Below, piece after piece: positions 24,118 through 32,934 of a stretch of DNA of 64,000 bases (position 1 is the stretch's first letter; the number at the start of each line of letters is the position of its first letter). The stretch spans positions 744,001 to 808,000 of the forward strand of contig JADANN010000146.1 in the NCBI GenBank assembly GCA_018806985.1, given 5' to 3'. The notes under the pieces are model-generated. The model was not told where the DNA came from. It did no database searches and worked only from the letters and a program-made list of their open reading frames with translations. The position numbers and the translations under genes are program-made. The DNA is from Angiostrongylus vasorum (lineage: Eukaryota > Nematoda > Chromadorea > Rhabditida > Metastrongylidae).

Positions 24118-27100
24118 AATGTGTATGTTTCTCTTCAAAAAATGTTTTTGCTATGAAAATGGTAGCGATTGCTTCGTACTACAAAATCCGTCTCCTTTCA
24201 AGGGTCAAAATGGATACTCGTACAGTTGGATGATGTTTTTGAAGATCCATGTAGTGATCAGTATCGCTCTTCATGCAATCACGCTTTATATGGGATCGGC
24301 GCTGGCTTTCATCCGATGGCGAGCACTCGGCAACATTCACAGCAGATGGCTGCAACCATCATCTGCATGGTGAGAGACGTTTTTCTGATTCCTTGTCGGC
24401 TTTTTGTGACATCGCAAATATCCTAGAAACCTGAATCAGCTGGTCTTTTAAATAATACCAATATTTTAACGATATAAACGCGGATATCGAAGTCACCTTT
24501 GACGCACAACTGTTGCTCGTCATATCTAACACCGTGAGACCCATGTTCTGCATTTACGAAGCGTCATTACTGCCTCTAAACATCTGAGTTAAGTATGTTA
24601 ACAATTCTTTTCCTCGATAAACAAATTCCCAGCTTTTTTTGGCAATCCAGAAAGTCACTCTGAACATCGACCTGGCTAGAATAGGTGGTCGGCACCACTG
24701 TCACCTGTCGTACTGTTGTTACTCATCGAGTGACTGGAGGGAGCCCTACTAAATTTTCCGCTTATCCCTGTTGCGGACAACAGTAGCCCAGTGTGTTATG
24801 CTCGCTCTTCTACGCTTGTGGTGAAGAACTCTAATCATCAGGTCGATGGTGTTCTTGCTCTACGTTTGACATCTTGGAGAATACAGTCGTTAACGGTTCT
24901 TGTCCATCAATCGTCTTTTATAACGCATTGCCTGTCCGACACACCTTTTCAGCGATAAATTGTCGTATAGAACGATCTCCCTAATTTTTTAACCATTTGC
25001 GTTATACGACATATTCCCTAGCTTGCATCGTCGTCGTCTCTACTGCGCTTTCGTTAACGCTGTTGTCGATTGTCATAAATATTAATTTAACAGATTTTCT
25101 ATAAATCTGGACATATTAATCGATATATCTGTATATACGTTCCTGCGAACTGCCCTTTTTAGCTGACGCGATGTTGGTAGAGATCTCTACCTGTTCTTGT
25201 TTTGTCCTTTGCAATGGCTGACGATTTGGCGACTTCAGCTTCCTCAGAGCCTTGCCATTGTGTTGTTCTGTGTCTTGTTCACGAGGGATGATGATCATGT
25301 TCAACAGCAAGGCTCTAAGGAAGGCAAAGTAGCTGAAACGTCAGCCATTGGAAAGCGCAACAACAACAACAGGAAAACCTATACCCTCGCGTCGGCTAAA
25401 AAAGGGCAGTTCATAAGATATATACAGATATTTTAGCCTTTTTTGCCTACTGCCTACTCTTTTTGATGGCAGGGTATATTGCGAAATATAACTTCAACGA
25501 AGCTGAGATATTTGCAAAACTCTGGACCGCAGGTGCCTATGGTGGGGAACGAACGCGCTATTGTCCTTTCCGGGGAGTAACGCGTTCACCACCACACCAT
25601 GCGGGTCCTTTGTTTCGCCTGTCTCTCAGCTAGTTCTATCGATCTTTTTGCCATCAGCAATCACCCGTTGACGGGATTGATCTGGGGAGCCCAAATCGGC
25701 ATTGAACCCAGTTAAGCTGAGGCTATAGTTATAATCACAATTTTAACCTTTTTGCTACTGCCTACTATTTTTTGATGGCAGGGTATATTGCGAAATATAA
25801 CTTCAACGAAGCTGAGGTATTTGCAAAACTCTGGACCGCAGGTGCCTATGGTGGGGAACGAACGCGCTATTGTCCTTTCCGGGGGATTAACGCGTTCACC
25901 ACCACACCATGCGGGCCCTTCGTTTCGCCCGTCTCTCAGCTCTCTCTCTTAGAAAAAGTTAACATTGTGATTTCGACTAAAGCTTCAGCTTAACTGGGTT
26001 CGTTGCCGATTTGGGCTCCTCTCTAGATCAATCCCGTTGACGGTTGACTGTTGATGGCGCTGGTCGATAGAACTAGCTGAGAGACAGGCGAAACAATGGA
26101 CCCGCATGGTGCGGTGGTGAACGCGTTACTCCCCGGAAAGGACAATAGCGCGTTCGTTCCCCGCCGTAGACAACTGCGGTGCGGAGTTTTGCAAATATCT
26201 CAGCATTATAGAAGTTATAATCCATAGTCTTTGTAGTTCAAAGAAGAAACACTATCAATGAATGGTGATCAGATTCAAAATGTTCAAAGTTTAATAGAAG
26301 AAAAAAGCCATATAGGAAAGGATATTTCTAGGAGAAAGGATACCTTGTGAGAAGGAAGAGGTCCTGAATATTTGAGCACTTGATTAGCAATGAATAAGGT
26401 GTGAATGTCGTTACAGTATAGATTGCCAGAAGGGTTCAATCACCAAGAGAAATAGCAGCATAGATCATACTTTATTCAAGGGACCTCGAGAGCAGTGCCC
26501 AGGCAGTATTCTACCGATTCTTTTGTGGAAAGCTCGAGAAAATTGGGATTCTTTTCATTTCAGGAAGCTTTTCGCATTTATCACCGCTTCCATATCGATA
26601 ATGTGTGTGCCCACAATGATGTTACACGAAATCTTCGTCGTATCCACCGATACTGAAGGTATTAATGGACGAACTAATGAAAAGGAATCGATATAGCATC
26701 ATTATTCATTTTTTTTAAATAAAAAGAAAAAATGATTGGGTGTTGGAGTGGTCAAATAAAGAGCACTGCCATTAGGCTATTAGAACTACAATAAAGTAAT
26801 CAAAATATATCGAACAAATCCTAATTTTAGACAGGAATTCGCCACCGTCTTATACGTTGGACTTTTCATACTATTCATGTGGATTCTATAAATTCAATCT
26901 ATGGATGTTGGCGATAGCATTGAAGGTCGGTTACAAATTTAAAGTGATTTATGATTAACTAATTTATGATTAATTACTGTATCGTTTCACTTCGCAGACA
27001 CCAAAAAAGCACGTGTAGTGCACTGAGCAGAGGTACGTTCCAATGCACGCAGAGTCAGTCGTTGGTTCCACCCCCGCGCCCTTCGAAATCAACCCTTACA

Positions 27101-30100
27101 CCTGTTAACTATCGGCAAATAGGGGCCAGCCTTACTTGACAGCCAAAAGACAACTAGTTGGCAATCGATAGGCAACTTCAAATTTATTGTATAGGCCAAA
27201 TATACACTCAATCATCCCCAGTCATGTTAAGAAGGACATCTAATGGCGGCGTATCCTTAATATTTAGGCGACGACATAAACACTGTAAAAAATCATACTG
27301 TGCAAAAAACAATGACCGCTTTCAACTTTCGACCAACACATCTATCTCATGTTGAATTTTAATCGTTTTAATAAAACTCCTGCGAACGATTTATCGCCTC
27401 ATCGTGGCTGCGAGGTGGTCCTGGGTGTGAGGCTGCGATGTACAACGGGGGATTCACCCGCTGGTAGAGTCTCCTACGCTAAGAAGGAGTCCGGCGTTTC
27501 CATCAGGAAGCCTAGATAAAAGTAAACCAATACCAGGATCTACCATCTTCCTGGTGTGAAACTAGTCGCATGGTGGCAAATCTCCCTCTGATCCACAACG
27601 GCTGAAACTGCTCATGGTGGTGAAGATCTGGGGCAGACTTTGGCCAGGCTGACCTCGGGGTTCCAGGGAACCACAATGGCTTAACCAGCAAATCTCCGGA
27701 AAATGGAGGTTATGCTGCAGCCCTCACAACTAGTGAGGACTGGCCGTTCAGGTGTCACGTGCCAAGTATAATAAAACTGTCCCACATGGCCAATTTAACC
27801 AAGTTTGCCTTAAGCAAAAATCTCCATCAGCCAGCCAATAGGATGCGTATGGTCAAAGTCGAAAAACGTGGGTCATGTCGTGCACATGGGATGACCGCAA
27901 GACGCAGGGACTGCGTGGGAGTGTCCGCAGACGATGCGACCAGCGGCGTGCAACACATCCAGTGCTCCGGACCACACGTGCAGCGCCGTTCTTCGCGCTA
28001 TATATATACGGGCGATGTAAGCCGCGTCGTATAAATCATGTGTTTGCATATCTGAATTTTTATGCGTTGCTTTCATTCCACACGGAACACCGTATTTTCG
28101 CATTGTAAACAGTTCGCTCGACATTGACAAGATTCCGTAAACTTTTTTTTTTCACGACAAACTAAAATCACCCCTTCAATGTCCTACACTCATCCTTCCC
28201 TTTCTCGGCAATAACTCACAATGTCTCGAATTATTCACACGAACGGTCTTGATATGTATAAAAGAGGGAAAAAATCGTGAATCCAACGGTAAAAAGAAAT
28301 CGTAGGGACATTTTGTGAGAAAGCGATGGAAGGTTACACGTTCCTGTAGAAGCGCATGTAAATAAAAATGTCTACTTTTTGCTTTTTTTCCTAAAAATAA
28401 CATTTTCTCCCCACGAAAACCTCATATCTTCCATTTCCATGTTCTTTCAGATCTGCGATTTATTTACTTCACTAAATTAAATTTTGAGTGGGCAGTAGTG
28501 CGGTTTACTAGTTCTTTGTCTTTCAATGTGCCCTCCTGAAATACTTGAGAAAGAAATCTTTCGAAAAAAGTCCAAATGTGAACCGAATAGAGCTGGAGTC
28601 TAAAAAATATGGCAGTCCAGAAAGGAAGAAGAGAGAGCAATGAGTTCAGTATGTTTGCAAGTATTCAACAGGTAAGAAATGCTGAGACATGAGCAGAACT
28701 CGAAACCTCAAATGCGATTCGAACCGGTGATTACGCTTTCTGTGAACGGTGTTGGTGTCACTATAGTTGGGTGGTCTCTTCTTAGCGGAACCCCCCCGTC
28801 CCGGTAAACGGCGAGTAATTTGTCTAATCCGGAACACGCGCAATGGGATACAGTGGGCTGTTGGATCTAGAGGTGAGAGAACACACGTTGTCTACCGGAG
28901 GAGCTCACATATTCCAACTATCATGCCTTATTTTCATCCCACCGGCAGCATCGTATCACCGCTTTAAAAAGGAATTTACTTGACACTGACAAACATCCGT
29001 TGAAGCTGCTTTCTTTTCTCCATAAATTGTTGTGAATCGCTCAATGGTTCACACTCCTCCATCCTCCCTGGCTACAAGAGTAGAAAATCGATAGTCAAAA
29101 AAACAAACCTCCGGTCATATGGAGACACCGTGATAAAGTGAGGTAAACTCGTATTATATTCTTGAATTGCGTCTAAACGGAAAAGCCAATTTCCACTTTT
29201 TTCCCAGAAAACGAAACCGTTCTGGTTAGGAAAACCCTATCATCGTCGGCAGTTTTGCTCATCTGACATTTGATTTTTGACCCTTTCAAGTTAACACAGC
29301 GTTAAATTCGCGTGTTTCCACTCTGTAGAATTCATCCTTTCACTTGTATATGACCCATTGTCACAAACTTGACACCACTTGAATGGCTCGTCCTCACTGG
29401 TTGTGCAGGCCCCAGAACAATCTCGCTTTCTCGGAGACTCGCTAGTTAGCCCATTGTGGTTCCCTGGAATCCCGAGGACAGCCAGGCCAAAGTCTGCCCC
29501 CAGGTCGTCACCACCATAGGCATTCGCAGCTCTTGTGGTTCAGAGGGAGATTTACCACCATGCGACTTTGATACCAAGACGGTGGTGTATTCTGGTATTG
29601 GTTTACTCCTAGCTGGGCTTCCTAATGGAAACGCCGGACTCCTTCTCAGCTTGGGAGACCCTGCCAGGGGATGAATCCCCCCACTGTACATCGCAGTCCG
29701 ACACCCAGGAGCACCTCCCAACCACGATGAGGCGGTAAACCGTTAGGAGAGTTGTCACAAAAGTTATGTTTATTCAAAAAATATGATCATATTCTTATTC
29801 AAATTAAAAAAATTCTTACTTTACTCTGTTATATGGAATTGTGGCATCATTTCAATGAAACGAATTTCACCTTTATCTGTTCTTCCACTTGAAATTCCAC
29901 ACTCTGGCTTTGGAATTTCTTCACCATCTCCTTCCAAAGAGCACGTTTGGAGAGCTTGCCATAAAACGATGGGCTCGTGCATCAGGAGGCTCACATAATT
30001 TGTAATATATCATGTGGCGCAGTGGTCGGAGGCGCCCTGCAATACACACGGGATCGATCCTCGCACCCAAGGATCTTCCATCTCTCTAGGGACGGTAAAT

Positions 30101-31578
30101 TGGTACCAGATCTGTCTGAGAGGATTGCAGCACTGGCTGGATACATCGGTAGGTGACCGCGAGTCATTGTAAAGGCCAGATATGCGTTCGATCACTTCCA
30201 GACGTTGCCTAATGAAGTCGAGTGCATGTCGCATCCCTCAGGGATTGATCAACGCCTAAAGCTTTATCCTTTTTATTTATCCATTCATTCACCTTTATGA
30301 CGCTTAGTGGAGTTATAAAGGGACGTTTCTGGTTGTCGAACTACATGGTAAAGCAGTTATGTTTACCACTAAACTAAAAAAGAATATTTAGTACTCTTAA
30401 GCACGTGAAACCTTCCTTTAGCGTTCATTTGCTGTAGAACGTTAAGCAGCTCATCAAATCCCACGAGCTATCGAGGAGTACCAATATTGTTTCAGCTTTT
30501 TTTAAATTTCATTTCTATTCACTAACACTGTTTCAGGCAATCCCATGTGCTCTGCTACTATGGTTCACAATTGCATTGGTACTGAAACTTCGGAAAACTG
30601 ACGAAAAACGAAACTATCTGTATTCGAAGAGTTTTCGGAAGCACATAAAGAAAACTACCGTGCCGGACAGGACTACCTACATGCTTATCATTGTCCTAGT
30701 TGTGTTTCTCGTCACCGAGTTGCCTCAAGGATTTCTCGCCCTTCTCAACGGTGTATATAGCAGCGATGTGAATAATTATATCTACCAGCATGTGGGAGAA
30801 CTACTCGATCTGCTTTCGCTTGTGAATTGCAGTGTCGACTTTGCGCTGTATTGCTTCATGAGTTCACGTTATCGTCAAACATTCAGTCATATCCTCATAA
30901 GGATCGAAAATTGGTTCCGTCTACACTACCAAGGTTGCACATACAGTAAGGATCTCTCAAAAAATTCCTTCACCAACCTTCATCTAGTTAATAAGCGGAT
31001 TCAACACCGGCTTTCTTTTATTATTCAAAAAATGTAATATGTAATCTCTCGTCACGGGTACAGTATTGTTTCCTGCTTGTGTGAATTACTACTTTTATAG
31101 CATAATATTTTACATCTACAGAACAAAAGATGTTTATTGACTAACCTGTGGTCAGGCTGTCAACATGCAGTTCATCATCCTCTTATGATGTTGGCAAGCT
31201 GCCATTTTACTCCTTCCCTGTAGTATTCTAATTCAGAAAACTTCTCCATTTTCAGCTTTCACACATTTTTAATATCATTTGCAGTATCTCATCTCTGTTC
31301 ATTGCAAAAGTCATTCCAATGTTCACTATATTCTATTTAGTTTTCTCTTTAAGTTTACGGATAATTTTGTTCTCTACGGGTATTTTTGTTTTTCGTACAG
31401 CTCAAATCAAAATGATGAATTACCATTAGTTCTGAATAAAGGAAAGCAACAAAAGGAAGGACTTTCCGTCCCACTACAAAATATGACACGAGACGACCTT
31501 ATGTCAGTGCGCTCGTACGTTTTGAGACAATGCGGCACACAGACGTCCCATACCATAACTATATTTCATTGTAGGTGA
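16915..31578 (+). CDS. dmsr: DMSR-type (myosuppressin/FMRFamide-like) neuropeptide GPCR, seven exons
   Basis: Joining 16915-16997, 23167-23368, 24203-24369, 26564-26658, 26831-26925, 30537-31033 and 31401-31578 gives one frame of 438 residues, with every intron GT-AG and every phase agreeing. TM1 holds [11 protein letters not shown] (about 38-48) and TM2 holds [21 protein letters not shown]3 holds [19 protein letters not shown]4 [10 protein letters not shown] and TM5 [13 protein letters not shown]6 has the hallmark [10 protein letters not shown] and TM7 has [18 protein letters not shown]. These match the dromyosuppressin-receptor/DMSR family (7TM Srw-like), which in C. elegans binds FMRFamide-like peptides and acts through Gi/o at neuronal membranes; ligand and coupling here are inference. 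The DRY motif is absent (RW instead). Introns total over 13 kb and are full of SINEs. The least certain junctions are the exon 3 acceptor and the exon 6 donor. Confidence 0.85.
17135..17560 (-). mobile_element. SINE-D copy (receptor intron 1)
   Basis: Reverse orientation of the family that starts CAACGGTTTACCGCCTCATC. Visible blocks include AGATCCTGTCATTGGTTTACTC, GGTGGACAAATCCTCC and GAGGCGGTAAACCGTTGGGAG. Forward copies carry TAGCACCTCATCGTGG and GGATTCATCCCC, loosely like Pol III A and B boxes. Confidence 0.75.
17561..18479. other. intronic, no element recognised
   Basis: AT-rich with poly-A/T runs. No exon with acceptable splice sites and no repeat family that I can name. Confidence 0.4.
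18480..18865 (+). mobile_element. SINE-D copy (receptor intron 1)
   Basis: Starts CCCAACGGTTTAGTGCCTCATCG and contains GAGAAGGTGTCCGGCGTTTC, AGGAAGCCCAGCTAAGAG, GGCTGACCTCGGGGCTC and GTGAGGACTGGCCATCCAAG near its end. Near full length. Confidence 0.85.
19171..19400. repeat. TA microsatellite interleaved with SINE-C head fragment
   Basis: An alternating TA run (about 19171-19214), then GAGCTGGGATAGCGTAGTGGTA (a SINE-C-like A-box head) at about 19215, then TATG/TGTATA variants and a second TA run (about 19356-19387). All open frames here are repeat artefacts. Confidence 0.9.
19400..19745 (+). mobile_element. SINE-C copy (receptor intron 1)
   Basis: The head GGGCCGCGGTAGCGCAGTGG directly follows a TA microsatellite. 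Blocks AGGCCTCTCACTTCTCCGTG and CAGACTTGTCCGAGAAGACC are present. The distal GGTGACGAATCCAACACAAC plus AGTGCTGGGACCC is the SINE-C end. The middle is diverged. Confidence 0.65.
19955..20300. mobile_element. SINE-B head-to-head pair (receptor intron 1)
   Basis: Minus-oriented part 19955-20075 (TAATGGCAGGGTATGCTGCG, GAGATATTTGCAAAACTCCG), then plus-oriented part 20110-20300 (GAGACAGGCGAAACGAAGG, GTGGTGGTGAACGCGTTAC, CCTGCGGTCCGGAGTTTTGC). Together they form an imperfect foldback. Confidence 0.75.
20301..20649. other. intronic, no element recognised
   Basis: I see nothing supportable here. Confidence 0.4.
20650..20752 (-). mobile_element. SINE-A tail fragment
   Basis: GATAAAGCTCTCGTCGTTGATCG and AGGGATGCGCCACACATTTG match the SINE-A 3' tail in reverse. 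The head is absent. Confidence 0.65.
20833..21112 (+). mobile_element. SINE-A copy (receptor intron 1)
   Basis: Full length: head GGTATGGCGCAGTGGTTGGAG, B box GTGGGATCGATCCATGCGC, and tail GATTGATCAACGCCGAGAGC followed by TTTATCC repeats. Confidence 0.88.
21113..21435. other. intronic, no element recognised
   Basis: AT-rich sequence with no supported feature. Confidence 0.4.
21440..21795 (-). mobile_element. SINE-C copy (receptor intron 1)
   Basis: Reverse orientation: GTGCAGATCCCAGCACTTCTC and CCACGAAGGTCTTCCAG distally, GACATCGCTACCAAAGTGTTACC at the tRNA-like head. The B box is eroded. Confidence 0.65.
22136..22383 (-). CDS. possible uncharacterised exon, antisense in receptor intron 1
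   Basis: On the minus strand a segment bounded by an acceptor-like CCCTGCTCAG and a donor-like CACGTT|GTAAGA stays open in one frame for about 82 codons (includes [20 protein letters not shown] and [18 protein letters not shown]). The composition looks protein-like, but I recognise no domain and find no partner exons. It could be coding DNA of an unrecognised element or a chance open frame. Confidence 0.22.
22585..22880 (-). mobile_element. SINE-B copy (receptor intron 1)
   Basis: Full-length reverse copy: TTTTTATTTACTGCCTATTGC, GAGATATTTACAAAACTCCG, GAACGAACGCGCTATTATCC, CACCATGCGGGTCCTTCG and a GTTAAGCCGAGGC end. Confidence 0.8.
22965..23050 (+). mobile_element. SINE-A tail fragment
   Basis: Only the distal end is kept (GATTCGAATTCATGGCGCG, ATTGATCAACGCCGCGCGC). 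It lies about 120 bp before receptor exon 2. Confidence 0.55.
23167..23368 (+). CDS. dmsr: receptor exon 2 (TM1 to TM2)
   Basis: After the acceptor ACTTCCAG, residues 29-95 run from [17 protein letters not shown] through [16 protein letters not shown] to YLFRFRIYQ, then the donor GTGGGTGG at phase 0. This is one of the most diagnostic parts of the family. An ATG at 23150 in the same frame could serve as an alternative start if exon 1 is not used. Confidence 0.85.
23476..23660. repeat. TG/TATG-rich and TA microsatellite
   Basis: TGTGTATG-type repeats (23476-23600) run into an uninterrupted TA tract (about 23615-23656) in receptor intron 2. The SINE-C copy at 23678 lies just beyond. Confidence 0.9.
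23678..24036 (-). mobile_element. SINE-C copy, full length (receptor intron 2)
   Basis: Read on minus: head GGGAGCGGATAGCACAGTGG, B box TGCTAGTTCGACTCCGCTCC, body GGTACCGGACTTGTCTGAG, AAGATTCG-like block, and end GTGCTGGGATCCGCACGGTA. This is the best SINE-C copy, with near-canonical A and B boxes. Confidence 0.88.
24084..24117. repeat. TA microsatellite
   Basis: An alternating TA tract on the head side of the SINE-C copy ending at 24036. Confidence 0.9.
24203..24369 (+). CDS. dmsr: receptor exon 3 (ECL1, TM3)
   Basis: Codes [16 protein letters not shown] through [20 protein letters not shown] to SRWLQPSSA plus two bases, before the donor ATG|GTGAGA. The acceptor CTTTCAAG is weak but is the only AG at the needed phase in this frame. 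TM3 ends in IRWRAL instead of DRY, as is common in this family. Confidence 0.78.
25122..25437. mobile_element. foldback of hammerhead-like PLE fragments (receptor intron 3)
   Basis: The left arm (about 25122-25262) and right arm (about 25295-25437) are imperfect inverted repeats over some 140 bp; both include CTGTATATA..GAACTGCCC and CAATGGCTGACG blocks. The right arm carries the core CTAAGGAAGGC...GCTGAAACGTC (25315-25344, plus). The left arm carries its inverted, more decayed counterpart (25217-25247, minus). Confidence 0.75.
25437..26225. mobile_element. cluster of three SINE-B copies (two minus, one plus)
   Basis: Two direct minus-oriented copies (25437-25745, 25746-25985) share near-identical text such as GAAATATAACTTCAACGAAG and CGCAGGTGCCTATGGTGGGG. 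A plus-oriented copy follows head to head (25986-26225: GAGACAGGCGAAACAATGG, CTGCGGTGCGGAGTTTTGC). High similarity suggests recent local duplication. Confidence 0.85.
26564..26658 (+). CDS. dmsr: receptor exon 4 (TM4)
   Basis: The acceptor TTTTCATTTCAG is excellent. Residues [20 protein letters not shown] to FVVSTDTE follow, then G|GTATTA. The TM4 proline after Cys (CVPT) is family-like. Phases: two bases in from exon 3, one base out. Confidence 0.85.
26831..26925 (+). CDS. dmsr: receptor exon 5 (ECL2 to start of TM5)
   Basis: The acceptor CTAATTTTAG is good. Residues [19 protein letters not shown] and [12 protein letters not shown] follow, then the donor GTCGGT at phase 0. The Cys in ECL2 likely pairs with an extracellular Cys. 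The CxxxKxNLW pattern precedes TM5 in DMSR proteins. Confidence 0.82.
27005..27265 (+). mobile_element. SINE-A copy, degenerate (receptor intron 5)
   Basis: AGCACGTGTAGTGCACTGAGC (A-box-like), CGTTGGTTCCACCCCCGCGCC (B-box-like), then ATCGGCAAATAGGGGCCAG and a decayed tail. Confidence 0.55.
27385..27760 (+). mobile_element. SINE-D copy (receptor intron 5)
   Basis: GAACGATTTATCGCCTCATCG, GATTCACCCGCTGGTAGAGTC, AAGAAGGAGTCCGGCGTTTCC, GGCTGACCTCGGGGTTCC and GTGAGGACTGGCCGTTCAG in order. Full length. Confidence 0.85.
27765..28640. other. intronic; GC-rich island with TATA-like motifs at 27870-28035
   Basis: A GC- and CpG-rich patch stands out and contains CGCTATATATATACGGG and GTCGTATAAATCATG. 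It resembles a Pol II start region but no transcript can be supported. The remainder shows no recognised feature. Confidence 0.35.
28645..28800 (-). mobile_element. SINE-B-related tRNA-like copy, divergent
   Basis: On minus: GAGACCACCCAACTATAGTG, a near-perfect B box CCGGTTCGAATCGC, then TGAGGTTTCGAGTTCTGC. It shares its layout with the copies at 16.5 kb. The following 28800-29380 has no recognised feature. Confidence 0.45.
29385..29752 (-). mobile_element. SINE-D copy (receptor intron 5)
   Basis: Reverse full-length copy: GGCTCGTCCTCACTGGTTGTG, GGTTCCCTGGAATCCCGAGG, GGAAACGCCGGACTCCTTC, GAGGCGGTAAACCGTTAGG. Confidence 0.88.
30008..30272 (+). mobile_element. SINE-A copy (receptor intron 5)
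   Basis: ATGTGGCGCAGTGGTCGGAGG head, CACGGGATCGATCCTCGCACC B box, GGATTGATCAACGCCTAAAGC tail. It ends about 265 bp before exon 6. Confidence 0.85.
30537..31033 (+). CDS. dmsr: receptor exon 6 (TM5 to C-tail)
   Basis: After the acceptor CTGTTTCAG come [20 protein letters not shown], the basic loop [18 protein letters not shown]6 [23 protein letters not shown]7 [20 protein letters not shown] and [10 protein letters not shown] with a basic tail. The donor AAAAAT|GTAATA overlaps an in-frame TAA: unspliced reading would stop at 31037. Splicing leaves two bases that fit exon 7. Confidence 0.88.
31401..31578 (+). CDS. dmsr: receptor exon 7 (cytoplasmic tail)
   Basis: The acceptor TTTCGTACAG is good. 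It codes [20 protein letters not shown], then a Ser/Thr-rich tail ([26 protein letters not shown]), stop at 31576-31578. Ser/Thr richness suits receptor-kinase phosphorylation (inference). If exon 6 is not spliced, the protein is 58 residues shorter. Confidence 0.6.
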
Positions 31579-31985
31579 ACTATTTAAAGACTTTGCAATA
31601 CACGTACCTTAATGGCCAAAAAGCAAGAGTAACTTTTCTACACTAAGCATTAAGCAGATAGATGTAAACTTTATTACATCATAAACATCTCTGTGAAATT
31701 TTATCTCCCAATTAAAATAACTAACCAACTGACTCGAATTTAACTAGTGTTTACGAATTCTATAGCTATTTGTCATCGCGGATTCACCGCGGAATCAATG
31801 CTTACCGAATTAGAGTTTCTACCTACAGTAAACACTCATTTTCCCAGCAAGGTAACACAAGATGGCTATCTAGCCTAGCTTAGCCGAAAGTAAATCAATA
31901 TCAAAGCTCTGCTATATTGAAAAACCTAGTCGGTTGCGTCAAAAACCTCAACGGATTACAAGGGGCTCGAAAGATAATTAGACAA
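31579..31985. other. receptor 3' flank, no further gene recognised
   Basis: An ATTAAA-like polyadenylation signal lies near 31712, but I cannot assign a cleavage site. Confidence 0.35.
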
Positions 31986-31989
31986 TCAA

Positions 31990-32110
31990 TAACCGTCCCA
32001 AAGATCTACCTTTCAAGAACGGCTGTGGACAACCCGGTTCTGAGGATTAGAAGCGCCGAAACGTTTGCAGAATAAATTTCTGCCTCAAACTCGTGCCAGC
32101 TTATCAATGA
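31990..32110 (+). mobile_element. PLE-like terminal fragment with hammerhead-like core (subfamily 3)
   Basis: The core 32040-32070 reads CTGAGGA, then a weak stem, then GCCGAAACGTTTGC, followed by AGAATAAAT and CTCGTGCCAGCTTAT. The copy at 57896 has the same arrangement (CTGAGGA...GAAATGTTACC, GAATAGG, TTCATGCCAGCTTGAT). It lies between the two convergent genes. Confidence 0.5.
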
Positions 32111-32745
32111 AAGAAGATACGCATTGATAATTCATCCTGAGATTAAACTGAAGTCGTTTCTAAAACTAAGAGCCTCCTCATTGTTTATAGAAGCTTCCAC
32201 TGTATTCCGATAACTTTCAACTACATTCTCTCACAAAATGTCATCAACCTTAGGAACTGTCAGCTCCATGTGAACATTTCGAAAGAGACATTTATCATAA
32301 CACTTCAAAATAATGGACCCTCAGCTGAAAGCTTGTAGAAGCCTGTGTTCGTTGCTGTTTGTTCGATTCTTCGTCTGTTGAACCCCTTCATTCACCACAC
32401 TGACGATATTCGAAGCACCTTTTCATAGGTATAACCTCGATGTTATACACTTGCAGCACAGTCGACAATGGTTCCTTGCAGTTAAACACTTCACCACTAA
32501 TTAAATTGTCTAGTCACACCAATCTCTGTAATTCGCAAACTCTGCACTCTTTTGTCCTCGTTGGTTAAAATCATCTTGGAGACATAACTGACAGAATTCT
32601 CCAAAAAAGAGCAAATTATAGCGGTACAATCTACGTAACAAGTCAAACAATATAAAACAACTCCATACCAAAGCTGGACCGCACATTGGTTGGGCTACAG
32701 TCCGTCAAAAATATCATGCACATTACATAAACGGTGTTACAATTA
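32111..32745. other. intergenic, no gene recognised
   Basis: Sequence downstream of the sirtuin stop. I see no clear polyadenylation signal and no repeat family. Confidence 0.35.
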
Positions 32746-32934
32746 CTATAACATAGTTATAATTTCTGTCACTGGGACGCTAATTCGCATATCCGCAAAA
32801 TCGTCTGCTCGAGTAGGGCCAATGTTCACTATAAGCACAGGTTTTCCTTGTAAATTGGCGTAATAAGCGAATCGGAATCCTGAATTCACTGTGAGCGACG
32901 ATCCCAACACAAGTACGCCACTACACTCATCCAA
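32746..32934 (-). CDS. SIRT4: sirtuin exon 6 (last)
   Basis: The acceptor AATTTTTAG precedes LDECSGVLVLGSSLTVNSG and runs to PVLIVNIGPTRADDFADM and VTEIITML, then TAG. It holds the GSS motif that contacts NAD ribose and the conserved NIGPTR. Confidence 0.93.
   Translation of the reverse strand: MDECSGVLVLGSSLTVNSGFRFAYYANLQGKPVLIVNIGPTRADDFADMRISVPVTEIITML

Noticed and set aside
30537..30945. Alternative receptor exon 6 end at the GTAAGG donor (30946)
   Set aside because: It leaves one base, so joining exon 7 shifts the frame and gives an early stop; the donor at 31034 keeps the long Ser/Thr-rich tail.
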